In this document: one piece after another, positions 19,895 to 30,330 of the stretch
Position numbering within the stretch: position 1 is the stretch's first letter
Layout of the letters: the number at the start of each line of letters is the position of its first letter
Origin: Gracilariopsis chorda
Taxonomy: Eukaryota > Rhodophyta > Florideophyceae > Gracilariales > Gracilariaceae
Direction of reading: 5' to 3'
Length of the DNA: 64,000 nt
Assembly: GCA_003194525.1 (NCBI GenBank)
Contig: NBIV01000010.1
Location: 434,001 to 498,000 of the forward strand
Made by a program: the position numbers and the translations under genes
Notes under the pieces: model-generated
Told to the model about the DNA's origin: nothing
The model's input: only the letters and a program-made list of their open reading frames with translations
Databases searched by the model: none

Positions 19895-21283
19895 AAAGGT
19901 GGTACTGAAAAAGTCGGAGTGCAGCACCAAAGAAGGCAGCTTCAATATCGCGAGACTGCGAACTTGAACCACTGTCGCCGGGAACAGCGAAGCCTTTCTT
20001 CTTTACTGTGGGGCTGCCAACACTGCACATTCCGAACTGTGGGGAGGTCTGCCGCATTCGCGGCATTCCTCTCTCCTAGGAAAGCCGGAACCCTATTTGG
20101 CCCATATCTAACGTACGCTCTCACGATTGGAATTCCTTTGTCTCGGGAAGGCCTTATTATGTGCTGCCCAGGTTCTGTTCAACATACACGCCGCGTCAGG
20201 TTATGATGCTAGAGTAGTGTTGATTTTGAACTATCCAAACATCTTGGCTCAGTAAAATCCGAAATGCAAGTTGTCCCATCCACAAGAGTTGTGTGCATTG
20301 ACGTATGCCGAGCGCAAGTGTACGAATTCTTGCCGCTCGGAGAAACTGTTAGTAGTAGCTGTAGCAAAAGTCTCCAAGTATCACTACTTCTGTCAGGATT
20401 CCGTCACACGTTGTCGTATCCAGTTGTTGCAGGTCAAGCGCCTGCATCCTTTTGATCCCTCAATTCCTTGTCATTAGCAACACGCTCGGTGTCAGCGAAA
20501 CACCTCTGACAAAGTGAAAAGTAAATCTCGTTTCTGTGCTTTGAAATGCGCAGGTCTGTGTCAAGGACATAGACCTTGCGTGTGGTTTCCCGGTGGCGAA
20601 ATTTACGCGAAAGGTGCAAGAGGCGGAAGCGTACGATCGGCTTGGGTTTAAGTTTGGAAAACCAAAGAGAGGATAAGGGCTCTATGGGAACGGGCGAAGT
20701 GTTCAGCCCCCCGCTGACGAGCAAGCCAGTAAAACGCAGTTTACGTATCGACAACACTGTAACTCAGGGTGCTTGATACGATGACCCGCAGCAGCGTGGG
20801 AATTTGATGCACTTGCACAAAGACAAGCGCACGAGTAAATGCGCATAAACAGGTGTTGTCTGGTCGAACAGATAGGTAGCCGATGCACTGCGGCTGCTGC
20901 TGCAGCTTAAATGAGCTCTGAGATTGGTAACAAGGTGCTGGAGTGCTTCGCTGAGCCGTGTCTAAATTAGCAGGCAAGGTAAGCGCCGTCGCAATCCTCT
21001 GAGCAGCGTGTGCATCACGGCACGGCAGGCCGTGCAAACATAGGAGCAGACACACAGAGACTATGTAGGCTTTCATCGGAATAGCACTGAGCCAACAGCA
21101 GTATAATGTACATGCCGATGACAAGTCGCACGTCGCAAGTGCACACTTCAGTGTCGATACCGTGAAGCACGAGGATACGACAGTTGTGGTCGCCTCACTT
21201 ACAAAAATACGTTAAGGAAAGAATCGGGCACAGCAACAATGGTGAACACGCAAAGAAAACGAGAATGAGTCAAAAGTGAACGC
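19895..21283. other. Intergenic region with one possible small secreted-protein frame
   Basis: About 1.4 kb with several short overlapping frames and no family match. The best candidate is the 111-codon minus-strand frame at 20741-21076. Confidence 0.4.
20741..21076 (-). CDS. Possible small secreted protein (low confidence)
   Basis: From the ATG at 21076 the 111-residue frame starts with a plausible signal peptide (MKAYIVSVCLLLCLHGLP, possible cleavage after DAHA) followed by a Cys-containing mature part. I recognise no family. A second frame on the same strand (to 20434) overlaps its end, so a spliced longer gene is possible. It may equally be chance. Confidence 0.25.
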   Translation of the reverse strand: MKAYIVSVCLLLCLHGLPCRDAHAAQRIATALTLPANLDTAQRSTPAPCYQSQSSFKLQQQPQCIGYLSVRPDNTCLCAFTRALVFVQVHQIPTLLRVIVSSTLSYSVVDT

Positions 21284-22087
21284 TCAATTCGGAGACGGTT
21301 GCTCACTGAGCTCCTTATCGCTCTTTTCAAATTGGGCTCTCTTCCCACCTCTGTTCTTCCCTCTGGGCTTGGTCCTGCCTGTGGCCTTCTTCGCATCCGG
21401 AGTCCTGGGTTTAGCAATGCTCAACGAAATATCGCGACCCACAATACTAGTACCTTGTAGACACTCAATAGCCTTCATACCCGATTGCCTACTTTGCATT
21501 TCAACAAAGGCGTATCCCTTAGGGATGCCCGCAGAGTCCGCCGGAAGTTCACATTTAAGCACGGCGCCATAGCCAGAAAAGGCTCTGTACAAATCCTCCT
21601 CGGTGGCACGGAAAGACAAGTTGCCCACAAAGACATTTATGGGCCCGTCATTGTTTTGGGCCTGTTGCTTTTTGGCCACCCCCCTTGCCGCAACGAATGC
21701 ATTGCTCCCTTGAGTTCGCTCGGTAGCCAATTTCAAAGCGGCACTAGCCTGCTCATCACCCCATATCAAATCATCTTCATTCGCATACCATTCATGCAAG
21801 CAAGCCGAACAGGCCACAACGCGAGGCGGACCCTCGAGTTCCTCCGGCTCAACATGGTATACAGCGAGGCATTGAATACACTGAAGAAACGCTTCTTGAG
21901 GGCCTGGGGCGTGGTCAAGCGCGACGGGCGTAACACGCCGTCGACGGGGAGAGTGCCAGTACTGGAAGGAAGGTGGCGGGCGTGGCGGATGTAAAGAGGG
22001 CCGTGCACGGGGGCGTCGGGCGGGGCTGGTTGTGTTGCGGAAGGTGGAGTGTGTTAGCGGGGGGGCGTGGACGAAGACGGGATGCAT
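21284..22087 (-). CDS. Organelle-targeted zinc-ribbon plus RRM RNA-binding protein
   Basis: The 267-residue protein has three parts. Residues 1-60 are rich in Pro, Arg and His with almost no acidic residues, consistent with a transit peptide. Residues about 70-100 form a two-CxxC zinc ribbon (C70-x2-C73 and C93-x2-C96, followed by HEWYANEDDL), similar to the short bacterial MJ0042-type finger. Residues about 150-227 form one RRM with RNP2 NVFVGNL (151-157) and RNP1 KGYAFVEM (190-197). The tail is Lys/Arg-rich. I infer plastid or mitochondrial RNA binding. It is divergent to the EF-Tu gene across 403 bp. Confidence 0.78.
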   Translation of the reverse strand: MHPVFVHAPPLTHSTFRNTTSPARRPRARPSLHPPRPPPSFQYWHSPRRRRVTPVALDHAPGPQEAFLQCIQCLAVYHVEPEELEGPPRVVACSACLHEWYANEDDLIWGDEQASAALKLATERTQGSNAFVAARGVAKKQQAQNNDGPINVFVGNLSFRATEEDLYRAFSGYGAVLKCELPADSAGIPKGYAFVEMQSRQSGMKAIECLQGTSIVGRDISLSIAKPRTPDAKKATGRTKPRGKNRGGKRAQFEKSDKELSEQPSPN

Positions 22088-22490
22088 GTCTTCGCTCTTG
22101 CGGAGACGCAGACGATCAGCCGTCGACGTACCGTCGGTATCTTAAGATATCCGACTGCGACGCGACAGACGCGGTATGAGATCGAGCACAATTTCGCGCG
22201 AAGCGAAGCGCCGCCCACAAACGCACCCACGTCAGGCGCCATCGCCGCGCAACGCGTGGCCACGTGGCACTCCGCCACCAGTGCATAGTGCGCGCACCGG
22301 TGCGCACTCGTGGCGCGGAGCGCGTTGCCGGTGCCCCGATCGCGCTTTGATCGCACTGGTGCGTGTGAAGCGGAGCTGCTTGTTGACGGCGGCCCCCCCC
22401 CGCCATTGTCCAAGCGCATCTTCATCTCGATCCAACTCCGTGCGTTGAGGTGAACGTTGTGGCTGCCTTCTTCCTACGTATACATCCGCG
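22088..22490. promoter_or_regulatory. Divergent promoter between RRM protein and mitochondrial EF-Tu
   Basis: The spacer carries a perfect palindromic G-box GCCACGTGGC at 22259-22268 and a 14-bp palindrome GCGCACCGGTGCGC at 22292-22305. The flanking genes both look organelle-directed. G-box cores also occur in the uS15/carbonic anhydrase spacer. Function is inferred. Confidence 0.5.
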
Positions 22491-23851
22491 ATGCTTCGAC
22501 TCCCCGCTCTCAGCGCGCGGTTGGTACGGACCGCACTTTCATCAGCCCATTCCAGTCCCGCCTACCTCCACAAGAGAGGCCTTGCCGAAGCGTTTCAACG
22601 AACAAAACCACACATCAATGTCGGAACAATTGGCCATGTAGACCACGGAAAGGTAAGTACGCTCGTGCTCGACGTTCCCCGATTCCCCGATTCATACCCT
22701 CCAGCCCATCTCCAAATCGCTCACCGCTTCAGTAGACCACCCTTACAGCCGCCATCACCAAAGTCTTGGCCGAGACTGGAGGCGCCACTTTTACAGATTA
22801 CGAACAGATCGATAAAGCACCGGAGGAAAAGCAACGCGGTATCACAATTTCCACAGCTCACGTCGAATATGAAACTACCAAACGTCATTATGCCCACGTT
22901 GATTGTCCCGGACATGCCGATTACGTCAAAAACATGATCACAGGTGCTGCGCAGATGGACGGAGCCATTCTCGTTGTATCGGCTGCAGATGGACCCATGC
23001 CACAGACCAGAGAGCATATATTGTTAGCTCGTCAGGTTGGGGTACCCCATATTGTCGTTTTTCTGAACAAGTGCGACATGGTGGACGATGAAGAGTTGAT
23101 CGAACTCGTCGAAATGGAAGTGCGCGAGTTGCTTTCGTTCTACAAGTTTCCAGGCGATGACATTCCCGTCGTTAAGGGAAGCGCCTTGCAAGCGCTGCAA
23201 GGAGGTGATGTTGTCATTGGTCGCGATGCCATTCTGAAACTCATGTCAAATGTGGATGACTACATTCCCGAGCCGCAAAGAGCATTGGACAAACCGTTTC
23301 TCATGAGCGTTGAGGATGTATTTTCCATCCAGGGGCGTGGTACCGTCGTCACTGGCCGCGTCGAGCAAGGTACCATCAAAGCCGGACAAGAAGTTGAGAT
23401 CGTCGGACTCAAAGACACCATCAAAACTGCCTGCACGGGTGTGGAGATGTTCAAGAAAAGTCTTGATGTTGGCCAAGCAGGCGATAACCTGGGCTGTTTG
23501 TTGCGTGGTATCAAGCGAGACGACGTTCATCGCGGCCAGGTTTTGTGTGAGCCAGGAACTATCAGACCATATAGTAAGTTTGAGGCTGAAGTTTATTGCT
23601 TGACCAAGGAAGAAGGTGGTCGTCACAAGCCCTTCTTTTCTAACTACAGTCCGCAGTTCTACGTCAGAACGGCCGATGTTACCGGCAAGTTCATCTTGCC
23701 GGAAGATGTGCAAATGGTTATGCCTGGAGATAATGTCACCTGTAAGGCAGAGATTCTAAGTAAGGTCGCAATGGCTGAAGGTTTGAGGTTTGCAGTCAGG
23801 GAAGGAGGCAGAACAATTGGTGCAGGTGTTGTTACCAAGTTGATTGAGTAG
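22491..23851 (+). CDS. TUFM: Mitochondrial elongation factor Tu (two exons)
   Basis: Exons are 22491-22652 and 22736-23851, giving 425 residues. The first about 38 residues form an Arg/Ser/Ala-rich presequence, then [16 protein letters not shown] starts the GTPase. G motifs are GHVDHGKT, DCPGH, NKCD and SAL; domains 2 and 3 follow to the usual end. It delivers aminoacyl-tRNA to the organellar ribosome. I assign the mitochondrion because red algal plastid genomes normally keep their own tufA (established knowledge) and the leader is presequence-like. The single intron falls exactly between the Lys and Thr codons of the P-loop. Stop TAG. Confidence 0.95.
22653..22735 (+). other. 83-nt GT-AG intron of the EF-Tu gene
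   Basis: Donor GTAAGTAC and acceptor CAGTAG. The downstream AG must be used, because splicing at the earlier CAG would place an in-frame TAG at the exon start. Joining restores [16 protein letters not shown]. Confidence 0.93.
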
Positions 23852-24134
23852 CAGTAAACGCAGGAAACCCTCAATCCGTTTGTAAACGCAAATCCGCAGT
23901 CGGGGTCGCATGGCATTGTGTTCGTGGATTGTGTCCATAGTATACATATCATTCGGGACATCACAGGCAGCCAAAGAGCACGGCTTTTTCATTTTCTCCA
24001 TTGTTCCGGTGAGCGTTGACCACAATGTCAAAGCAACCTCAGCGCGCACAGTGACGCATGCCTTTAATGAGGACACCTCTCCAAGCGTGTATTCACCGCG
24101 CTGGTAATGCATGTGTGCACGTTGAACGTGTCGG

Positions 24135-24866
24135 TTATGGAAGGCTTACGATGCAGTCCAGTAACGCTGCTATGAACTCAACTTGTTTCTGGACGGGGTA
24201 GACGGTCGCGGGTGGGACGTGCACAAAAAGAGAGCTGGCATCATTCTTCTCCGCAAGCTTGAGTGAGTTGTAGTAAACCCAGTTGCAAACGAAACGGCCG
24301 GCATCAGTGGACATCTCCACAGCGAAACCTTTGTGTTTTAAATCTTCAATAAGCTTGTGTAGTGGCAGAGTCGTTCTACAAACAGCGGAGATGTCACGGT
24401 TCTGCTTGTCGATTGGGCGTTTGATGGGTGTCCATCCCAACTCGTCGGGGCAAGAAAAAGTTGCCTCGTTGCGGCCTTGAAGTTCAAGCTGAAAATGGGT
24501 TACACGCATGTTAACACCCAAATGAATGAAAACTATTCTTCTATCCGAGCGAACGCGGGCGCGTAGAACTGGATGCGTCGGCTTGTCGAGCTGCCTATAC
24601 ATATCTTCCACCTCAGCCCTGGTGGTCTCTGCAGCCACTTTCATCACACTTGTTGAGGCTAGAACGGCCCCTGGTTTCAAGGGACGTTTAGAGAGAAAGG
24701 CGGGAATCACTTCAACGATAAGTTGCGTCGGGTTGATGGGTACATTGTGAAAACGCGAGAATCCGGTGAGGTGGAACTCTGTTGCTTTGGTGTCGTCGTC
24801 TAACTTCGGGGCTGCTACGGCCGGTGGCCCTGGAATGGTAGCGGTGATGTCGGGCACAGTACCCAT
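24135..24866 (-). CDS. Pyroglutamyl-peptidase I-like cysteine peptidase (C15)
   Basis: The 243-residue protein fits family C15, which removes N-terminal pyroglutamate from peptides in the cytosol. Visible motifs are FHLTGFSRFHNVPINPT near the N-terminus, STDAGRFVCNWVYY with the nucleophile Cys194, and FVHVPP with the catalytic His216. Glu128 in FQLELQGRNEA sits where the third residue of the triad is expected, though the surrounding motif is divergent. The N-terminal 30 residues are extra, Pro/Ala-rich and not obviously a signal. Length is slightly above the usual about 215 residues. No intron. Confidence 0.85.
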   Translation of the reverse strand: MGTVPDITATIPGPPAVAAPKLDDDTKATEFHLTGFSRFHNVPINPTQLIVEVIPAFLSKRPLKPGAVLASTSVMKVAAETTRAEVEDMYRQLDKPTHPVLRARVRSDRRIVFIHLGVNMRVTHFQLELQGRNEATFSCPDELGWTPIKRPIDKQNRDISAVCRTTLPLHKLIEDLKHKGFAVEMSTDAGRFVCNWVYYNSLKLAEKNDASSLFVHVPPATVYPVQKQVEFIAALLDCIVSLP

Positions 24867-26075
24867 GGTTGTTGAGCGAGGACTTGAAAGAGATGGATGC
24901 GTTCAAGGTGCTCCGGCCTGGTGGAGGCTTGGATTCCTCTGCTACAGGAGAATCGAGTTAGCAAGACTTGTATGCTTTGTGCCTCTTTTCGTGGTGTGGG
25001 TCGCTTTGTAGACTGGCTCAAGGAGTGTTGGCAGTGGAACGGTTTTGTATCGACTCCACCGCGCTTGGTGGCGCAGAAATTTTATTTTAAGGCACGTCAC
25101 GCGACACGGCAGCCATTGATCGCGCTTAGAGTCACTCGTCTCATGCTCCGAAATGATATTGCGCGTAGAGGTGCTGTCTGTTCTTCGCAAGCACGCATCA
25201 ATAGCCAATTACAATCTTCCTCGTGACCCAAATATCTTAAATAGAGTATGACTCGTTTCACATGGGCACCAATGTCTTGCCGTTTTGTCACCATCACCGC
25301 CTCCTTGTCTCGGCCCGTAGTCCCACGAGCTCGTTTCCAACCTGCAGGCATCGTTATACGTTCGTATGTCTTGCTTGTCACAGGTATCTTGTATCTACCT
25401 TTCGTACTTCATCGACATCAATTCTGTCACAAGAAATTTCCCATCCGTACACTTTGCCTTGATAATCTGAGCCCATCCCACACGTTAGCCGTCCTTACCC
25501 GCGTGAGCATGACGTAAGTCATATATATATAGGTATATGTTCCGATCAACGCGCACAGATGTGGGCTTGCAGCCCGACATCCACTTCTCTGTTAGCTCTT
25601 CAATAGTGCATTCCAGTCGACAGCTGACGCAACTGCCAAGAACCGCGTCGTGGTTGCACCTTAGGGATCACTGGCAAAGTGATGGTCGTTCATGGCGAAG
25701 AAGAAAACCATACCCTTCTCAGTAGTGGCAGGTACTTCTGGACTCCATGGAAGCTCCCCCCGATGGTAGTCACACTCGCGGGTTCATTTGCCTTCCCTTC
25801 GATGCCACGTCGTAGTCCTTCCAGACCTTGAAAACAGCTTGATGTCAATTACGCATGGCTGATAAATGGCGAGGTAACGTAACAAATCTGAACTTCAGAT
25901 TCTGAACAAGACTGCTAACCTTCTACCCCTCGCGCCGATGACGCACCGTCCTCTGCGGCCTGCGAATTGAGAAAAATCTTGTCCGAATTGACGAGCTGGC
26001 GAACCATAGTACTACAGAAACTCTCCATTCACATAGTTTCTCAGTTGAGGCTGCTGAAATGCTGCGATTAGGCCA
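24867..26075. other. Intergenic region, no gene seen
   Basis: About 1.2 kb of short overlapping frames on both strands, none recognisable. A short (TA)n run lies near 25520-25535. Confidence 0.5.
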
Positions 26076-27181
26076 TCATTCATCAGTTAGTACAACCGGG
26101 TTTCCAGTTACCTTATTCTCTTCACCTGTCGTTATCGCATCGGCTCCACCCTCCGATGTACCATTGGCCTTGTGACTTTGAATAGCTTCATGCATATCAT
26201 TTCCAGTCGGAGCGGCATTCTTCATATCTTCCTCGACCCTTGCCTTTGCCTTTGCACTTGCAAAGGCCCTAAGGAACAACTCTCGTCGTTCTCCAATGCT
26301 TGCCAAAGTGCTTGGAAGCGAAGGGACCTCGTTAAGCCACGATCGGTTTAGTGCATAGCGGACGCTGGCGTCGTTTTCTTTCGCCCTGTTGAATAGCTGC
26401 CTCATGAAGAATTGCACATCTGCTCCTACTAATCTTCTGAATCTTCGTTTTATTCTCCGTTGAAACTCGAAATGGAGATATGGAGCAATGTCACGCGTTG
26501 CAGCAATGCTCACCGTTTCGAGTTTCCCTTCATCCTCTTCGTCGACCGGTAACATTTGTATTACGTACTCTTCCTTATTGTCCTCACTTTGCTTCACTAC
26601 ATACCACGCCCTACGTCCACCATTGGGAATCCCAGTACCACTGTGTACTGTTCCTCTGCTTCCAGATGTAATCTCCTTCCACGTTAAAGCTTGGGTTACT
26701 TCTGCTCTGACTCGAATCAAGTTTCTCAGTTCGTCATAATCCCTTCCTCTCGGGGTCTTGGTCCGGGTACCGTAACGATCAACTGTCCACTGCTATCCAA
26801 GTAGCCATCCAGATAAGTGCCGTCAAAAAAGTGAACTTTTGTCATGATCACATCAAACTCACTCCACGGCGGTCTAGTCCGCCCCACGTCAACAGGTTGC
26901 GGATCTAGCCAGGCCGCATACCATCCCTCCCATGGGGGCATGCATGCTTCTGAGAACTGACCGGCGTCAGCCACATCGACCCCTGCCCATCTTTGATAGG
27001 GAAGGTACACGAAAACACAAGAGTGACGTCTTTTTTCATCAGGAAACTCGACAGGATTTGACAGGAGAGAAGAAAGACTTTCCGTGCGGAGACCTCTCAC
27101 CTCTTCACACTTACACGAGTCGGTAGACCATGAACGTTTGCAGTACCCACAAACATCTCCAGTCCGGTGTCTCATAGCCAT
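26076..27181 (-). CDS. Unrecognised protein, probably with one 77-nt intron (or a frameshift)
   Basis: Two abutting minus-strand frames make one plausible gene. The 5' frame starts at ATG 27181 with a Cys-x2-Cys...Cys-x-Cys cluster (CGYCKRSW...CKC) and an aromatic-rich middle (PPWEGWYAAWLDP). The 3' frame continues with a Lys/Arg-rich helical part (FEFQRRIKRRFRRLVGADV) to 26076. A GT-AG intron at 26783-26707 would join them in phase into 342 residues; the donor GTTGAT is weak. Alternatively a single frameshift near 26730-26790 has split the gene, because the downstream frame is open through most of that segment. I recognise no family. Confidence 0.5.
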
Positions 27182-27895
27182 GATAGGCTTGTAGAAGTGG
27201 CAGTTTAACCTCCGTTGTGGTAGGCCCCGTAAGGTTTTGCCTCGAAAGGAAAGATGGGGCGTTTCTAAGCGGCTCTCCGTATGTTTGCATATGCTAAGAG
27301 CTGCGTCAGGTCCCCTTGAAGGTTAGCGGTCCGCTACATACAGTAGTCAAGTCTGTGTCGTAGGTCGGCCGTGGGAATGAAGCTCAGTTTTCAAGACACC
27401 CTGGCACAGGCAAAGCCTACTACTCGCGGCTTGTGAATGTTAACCAACGCTTAAGGGTTACAAAGGGTATCCTTACGAATCTTTACCCTGTTATGAAGAA
27501 AGCAAAACGAAATCCTGATTAGAACTCTCAGAGGTTTTCACGCTGTTGCGATGAAGAGATGCTCGCGAGAGTTCTCGTCCTTTCCTCGTGCGCGTGTAAG
27601 GAGACCGATGCTCAGTATAGTCAGAATGAGCCCTGGCCAAACGCGTTGCCGCCAGGACCGCGGTGTCTGATGATAGAGAACATTCCAACGTGGGCTGGAA
27701 CCTTGCAAACTTGGTGACGATCGGCGAACACCAACGGAATGCCTCCTTCGGAAAGCGAACTCAAAAAAAACATGAAGGTTTTGTCATATAAAGTTTTTGC
27801 AGTGATCTACAAGTACACTGCCTAGACTGACTACTTTAGTAGCGGAACGCCAAGCATTTGGGTAACATTCTGCCGTGTGCTAAAACAAGAATTCC
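27182..27895. other. Intergenic region with dispersed repeat motifs
   Basis: It contains GGTTAGCGGTCCGCT at 27321-27335 and an AAGGGTTACAAAGGGTA...TTTACCCT cluster near 27452-27490, motifs that recur at other intergenic sites in this window. No gene is seen. Confidence 0.45.
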
Positions 27896-28540
27896 TTATG
27901 TGATGCGCGATGGTATCGTGTACGACGGGCATCCAGGGGTATGACATCGCAGAACTAAACTGTAATCCTTACCAGTAAATACTGCTTTCTGTATTGAGTC
28001 CGCAGTCGAGCGGGCAGAAACATTTCTTGTTGTGAAAGTATGTATGTGGAGATTGCAGGGTCGAGACATGGCCGGTAAACATTTGTGCCAGAGTTGCGAG
28101 TGCTCCCCTGAGAGACAGATTGCAATATAACGGTCCTGGCACTTCATTATCGGCTCAGCAACCGTAAGGCAAGCACGAAGCCTATGCCCAACCTGCGTGA
28201 AACTGACACATCTCTTCAGCTGCTGTTCGACGGGTATTCTAAGGCTCTTCTTCTCTAGGACATCAACAGCCTCGTTTCTGGGCAGCTCACAGTGTCTCGG
28301 CACCCAGACAATTTGAACAAGATGACGATTGGTAGTCAATGTCATGCGCTCAGAAATATCTGTCAGCCGGCGTGTGTGCTGCCACCGGGATCTTGTAGGC
28401 CTTGGACAAGGCTCTTTGAGTCGGTAACCAATCTAATCGTGCCTATCCAACCACAGCATACCCGTGGTGCCACTTCGGATAGAGGCGCGAAATGCTTGCT
28501 TCTGCAGTGCAAAACAAGACCCCATCCCCGTCGCTATCAA
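27896..28540 (-). pseudogene. LINE-type retrotransposon tail: degenerate RNase H and 3' segment
   Basis: On the minus strand the conceptual translation shows RNase H landmarks across two frames: DGVLFCTAEAS near 28535, VTDSKSLVQGLQDP near 28415, and HLVQIVWVPRHCELPRNEAVD at 28310-28250, the last matching the WVPGHxGxxGNExAD motif of LINE RNase H domains. A frameshift or stop lies between the second and third. The part after the motif (KKSLRIPV...LRACLTVAEP) resembles fragments at 55.1 kb and 63.3 kb. No reverse transcriptase is seen upstream. Confidence 0.6.
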
Positions 28541-28613
28541 TTCAGTTTGAGGTTCGTCGTTTTATTCCACTATGTTGCCTACCCTCCTCCCCTATTCAAG
28601 TAATATGTCCCTT

Positions 28614-28712
28614 CTGGAAGCCAGAGTGATGTATCCGCTCTAAGAACCTGCCGAAGGAATATCTCCATTCAGGAAGTCATACTAATGTATCCGCTCGAAG
28701 CCCCTGCCGCAT
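28614..28712. repeat. Short direct duplication, period 56 bp
   Basis: Two diverged copies share GGAAG, ATGTATCCGCTC and CCTGCCG in order; GTATCCGCTC starts at 28631 and again at 28687. Confidence 0.6.
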
Positions 28713-28878
28713 TGTTCCCCACTCTCTACGGAAGCTGTTCTTTGCTAACACATCTCTTCCGTACTCAGATTAGCCTCGAGCACGAAGTTTTCAACTGCGA
28801 GGGCTTGCACTTCACCCTTGAGCTCTTGGCCGTATTTAATGTCCATGAAAAACCCGACTGCCGACTCGTTTCGCTCCG

Positions 28879-30330
28879 CTAGCGGAGACAGGCACACCAC
28901 GGGAAGCCCACCCGCATGTACCCATCAGACTCTTGAAGAAAACCCAGGCCACCACGCATGCCATCTCTTTGACCTTGCTGCATGTGCACTGCACCCTCAT
29001 TCGGTGCCAATTCGTTCACTTGCCCTTCACTGACTTGCTCTTCTTCGTTCGACTCTGCGTAACTATCACATGACAAACCTCGCGGAACATGAGGCATGAT
29101 TACTTTCCCGCTGCCGTCGGACTGGACTTGTGACTCTGATGAGTGAACAAACGTTGGAATACCAGAAGCTACCACATCAGCACCGTCTTCAACGATGAAA
29201 ACTTCTGACTGCTTGCTTTCATTGACATGGTTTGCCACGTTGAGCGCATATGATTGCTGCTTCTGTCCAGCCGGAGCTGGAAACTCATCTCTCGGTGGCA
29301 AAATCACAGGATTCGTTGCCTTACAATTCAAATCCGCGCTCTCCGTCACTGCGCAGTGCGATGCTTGCGAACTTCCCATATCGCAATGGCGAAAGTACGA
29401 GCTGTTCTTTTCCTGGAACAGACTGCTTTGGCCATTAATTCTTGTAGGGGAAGAAACGGCAAAGATACCCGGATTCCAAGACGACTCACTCTCTCCTGGC
29501 ACAGCGGAAGGCTGCGTCAGCGACAAGCTATCTGAGATCCGTTCGCGAGAGTCAGGCCCAGGACTTCGATCTGCCGACGAACTCATCTTACTCATGACAC
29601 AGTGGGCTGCAGGAGACAACTGGAGCAGGCTCCTCTGCTTGACAATTGAAGACGCTTGTCCGAACTCGAAGCTGTTCGCTGAGTTGAACTTTGCGATGAT
29701 TTGGGAAACCGTCCCCGGTTCAACGCAGGGCGGTTCCTCTTCACATGGTAACCTGCTCCGCACCCTACGCGGAACGTCAATGCTTTCTTCACGGTGCAGT
29801 TCTCCCGTGTCCGATTTATTGTGCTTTATTCGGGTACGAGTTCCGCTGTCGCCATGATCATCCAGTAGAGCCCCCAAACTCTGATGTGGAACAGAGCTGC
29901 TTGGGCTCAAAGAAGGGCTAATGGGCATCCCGTTTACCAGAGTAGGGCCATCGCCACAAGGGCCCGTGTCCTCCTCCTCCTCCAGTAGAGCGTCCAAAAG
30001 TTCATATGGAACACCTCTGCTCGGGCTCACATAAAGATTATTAGTCATTCCCTCTAAGACATGAGCGCCATTGTAGCCGTTCAGCTCACTGTCGAATGCA
30101 ACTGGTGTCTCTATCCAGTGTAGTACGGCTCCTCTCGGTGCATTGCAGCTATTCGCGTTTCTCTCCTTGCCGCCGCACAGTCTTCGAACAAAGGTCCCCA
30201 TTTTCTTCTTGAACGACTTCAGGGGAGCAAGAAAAGAACTCGGTGAGAGCCTCCTCGTACGAGCTCTTCCTGCGTTTAGAGCCAAAGCCGGTTCTTGGTG
30301 GAAGGTGGTCGCCCTGTTGAAGTCCGTCAT
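28879..30330 (-). CDS. Unrecognised, mostly disordered 483-residue protein with internal repeat
   Basis: The frame opens with a clear ATG and has no intron. Residues 1-60 are basic (RARTRRLSPSS, KSFKKKMGTFVRRL), then the protein is Ser/Pro/Glu-rich and low in hydrophobics, so probably disordered. Residues about 93-125 and 132-163 are a diverged tandem duplication: VSPSRGVPYELLDALLEEEEDTG against SPSSSVPHQSLGALLDDHGDSG, each preceded by a GMT/GMP element. The duplicated amphipathic LDALL/LGALL cores may be binding motifs. No family is recognised; the long uninterrupted frame is the main support. Confidence 0.6.
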   Translation of the reverse strand: MTDFNRATTFHQEPALALNAGRARTRRLSPSSFLAPLKSFKKKMGTFVRRLCGGKERNANSCNAPRGAVLHWIETPVAFDSELNGYNGAHVLEGMTNNLYVSPSRGVPYELLDALLEEEEDTGPCGDGPTLVNGMPISPSLSPSSSVPHQSLGALLDDHGDSGTRTRIKHNKSDTGELHREESIDVPRRVRSRLPCEEEPPCVEPGTVSQIIAKFNSANSFEFGQASSIVKQRSLLQLSPAAHCVMSKMSSSADRSPGPDSRERISDSLSLTQPSAVPGESESSWNPGIFAVSSPTRINGQSSLFQEKNSSYFRHCDMGSSQASHCAVTESADLNCKATNPVILPPRDEFPAPAGQKQQSYALNVANHVNESKQSEVFIVEDGADVVASGIPTFVHSSESQVQSDGSGKVIMPHVPRGLSCDSYAESNEEEQVSEGQVNELAPNEGAVHMQQGQRDGMRGGLGFLQESDGYMRVGFPWCACLR

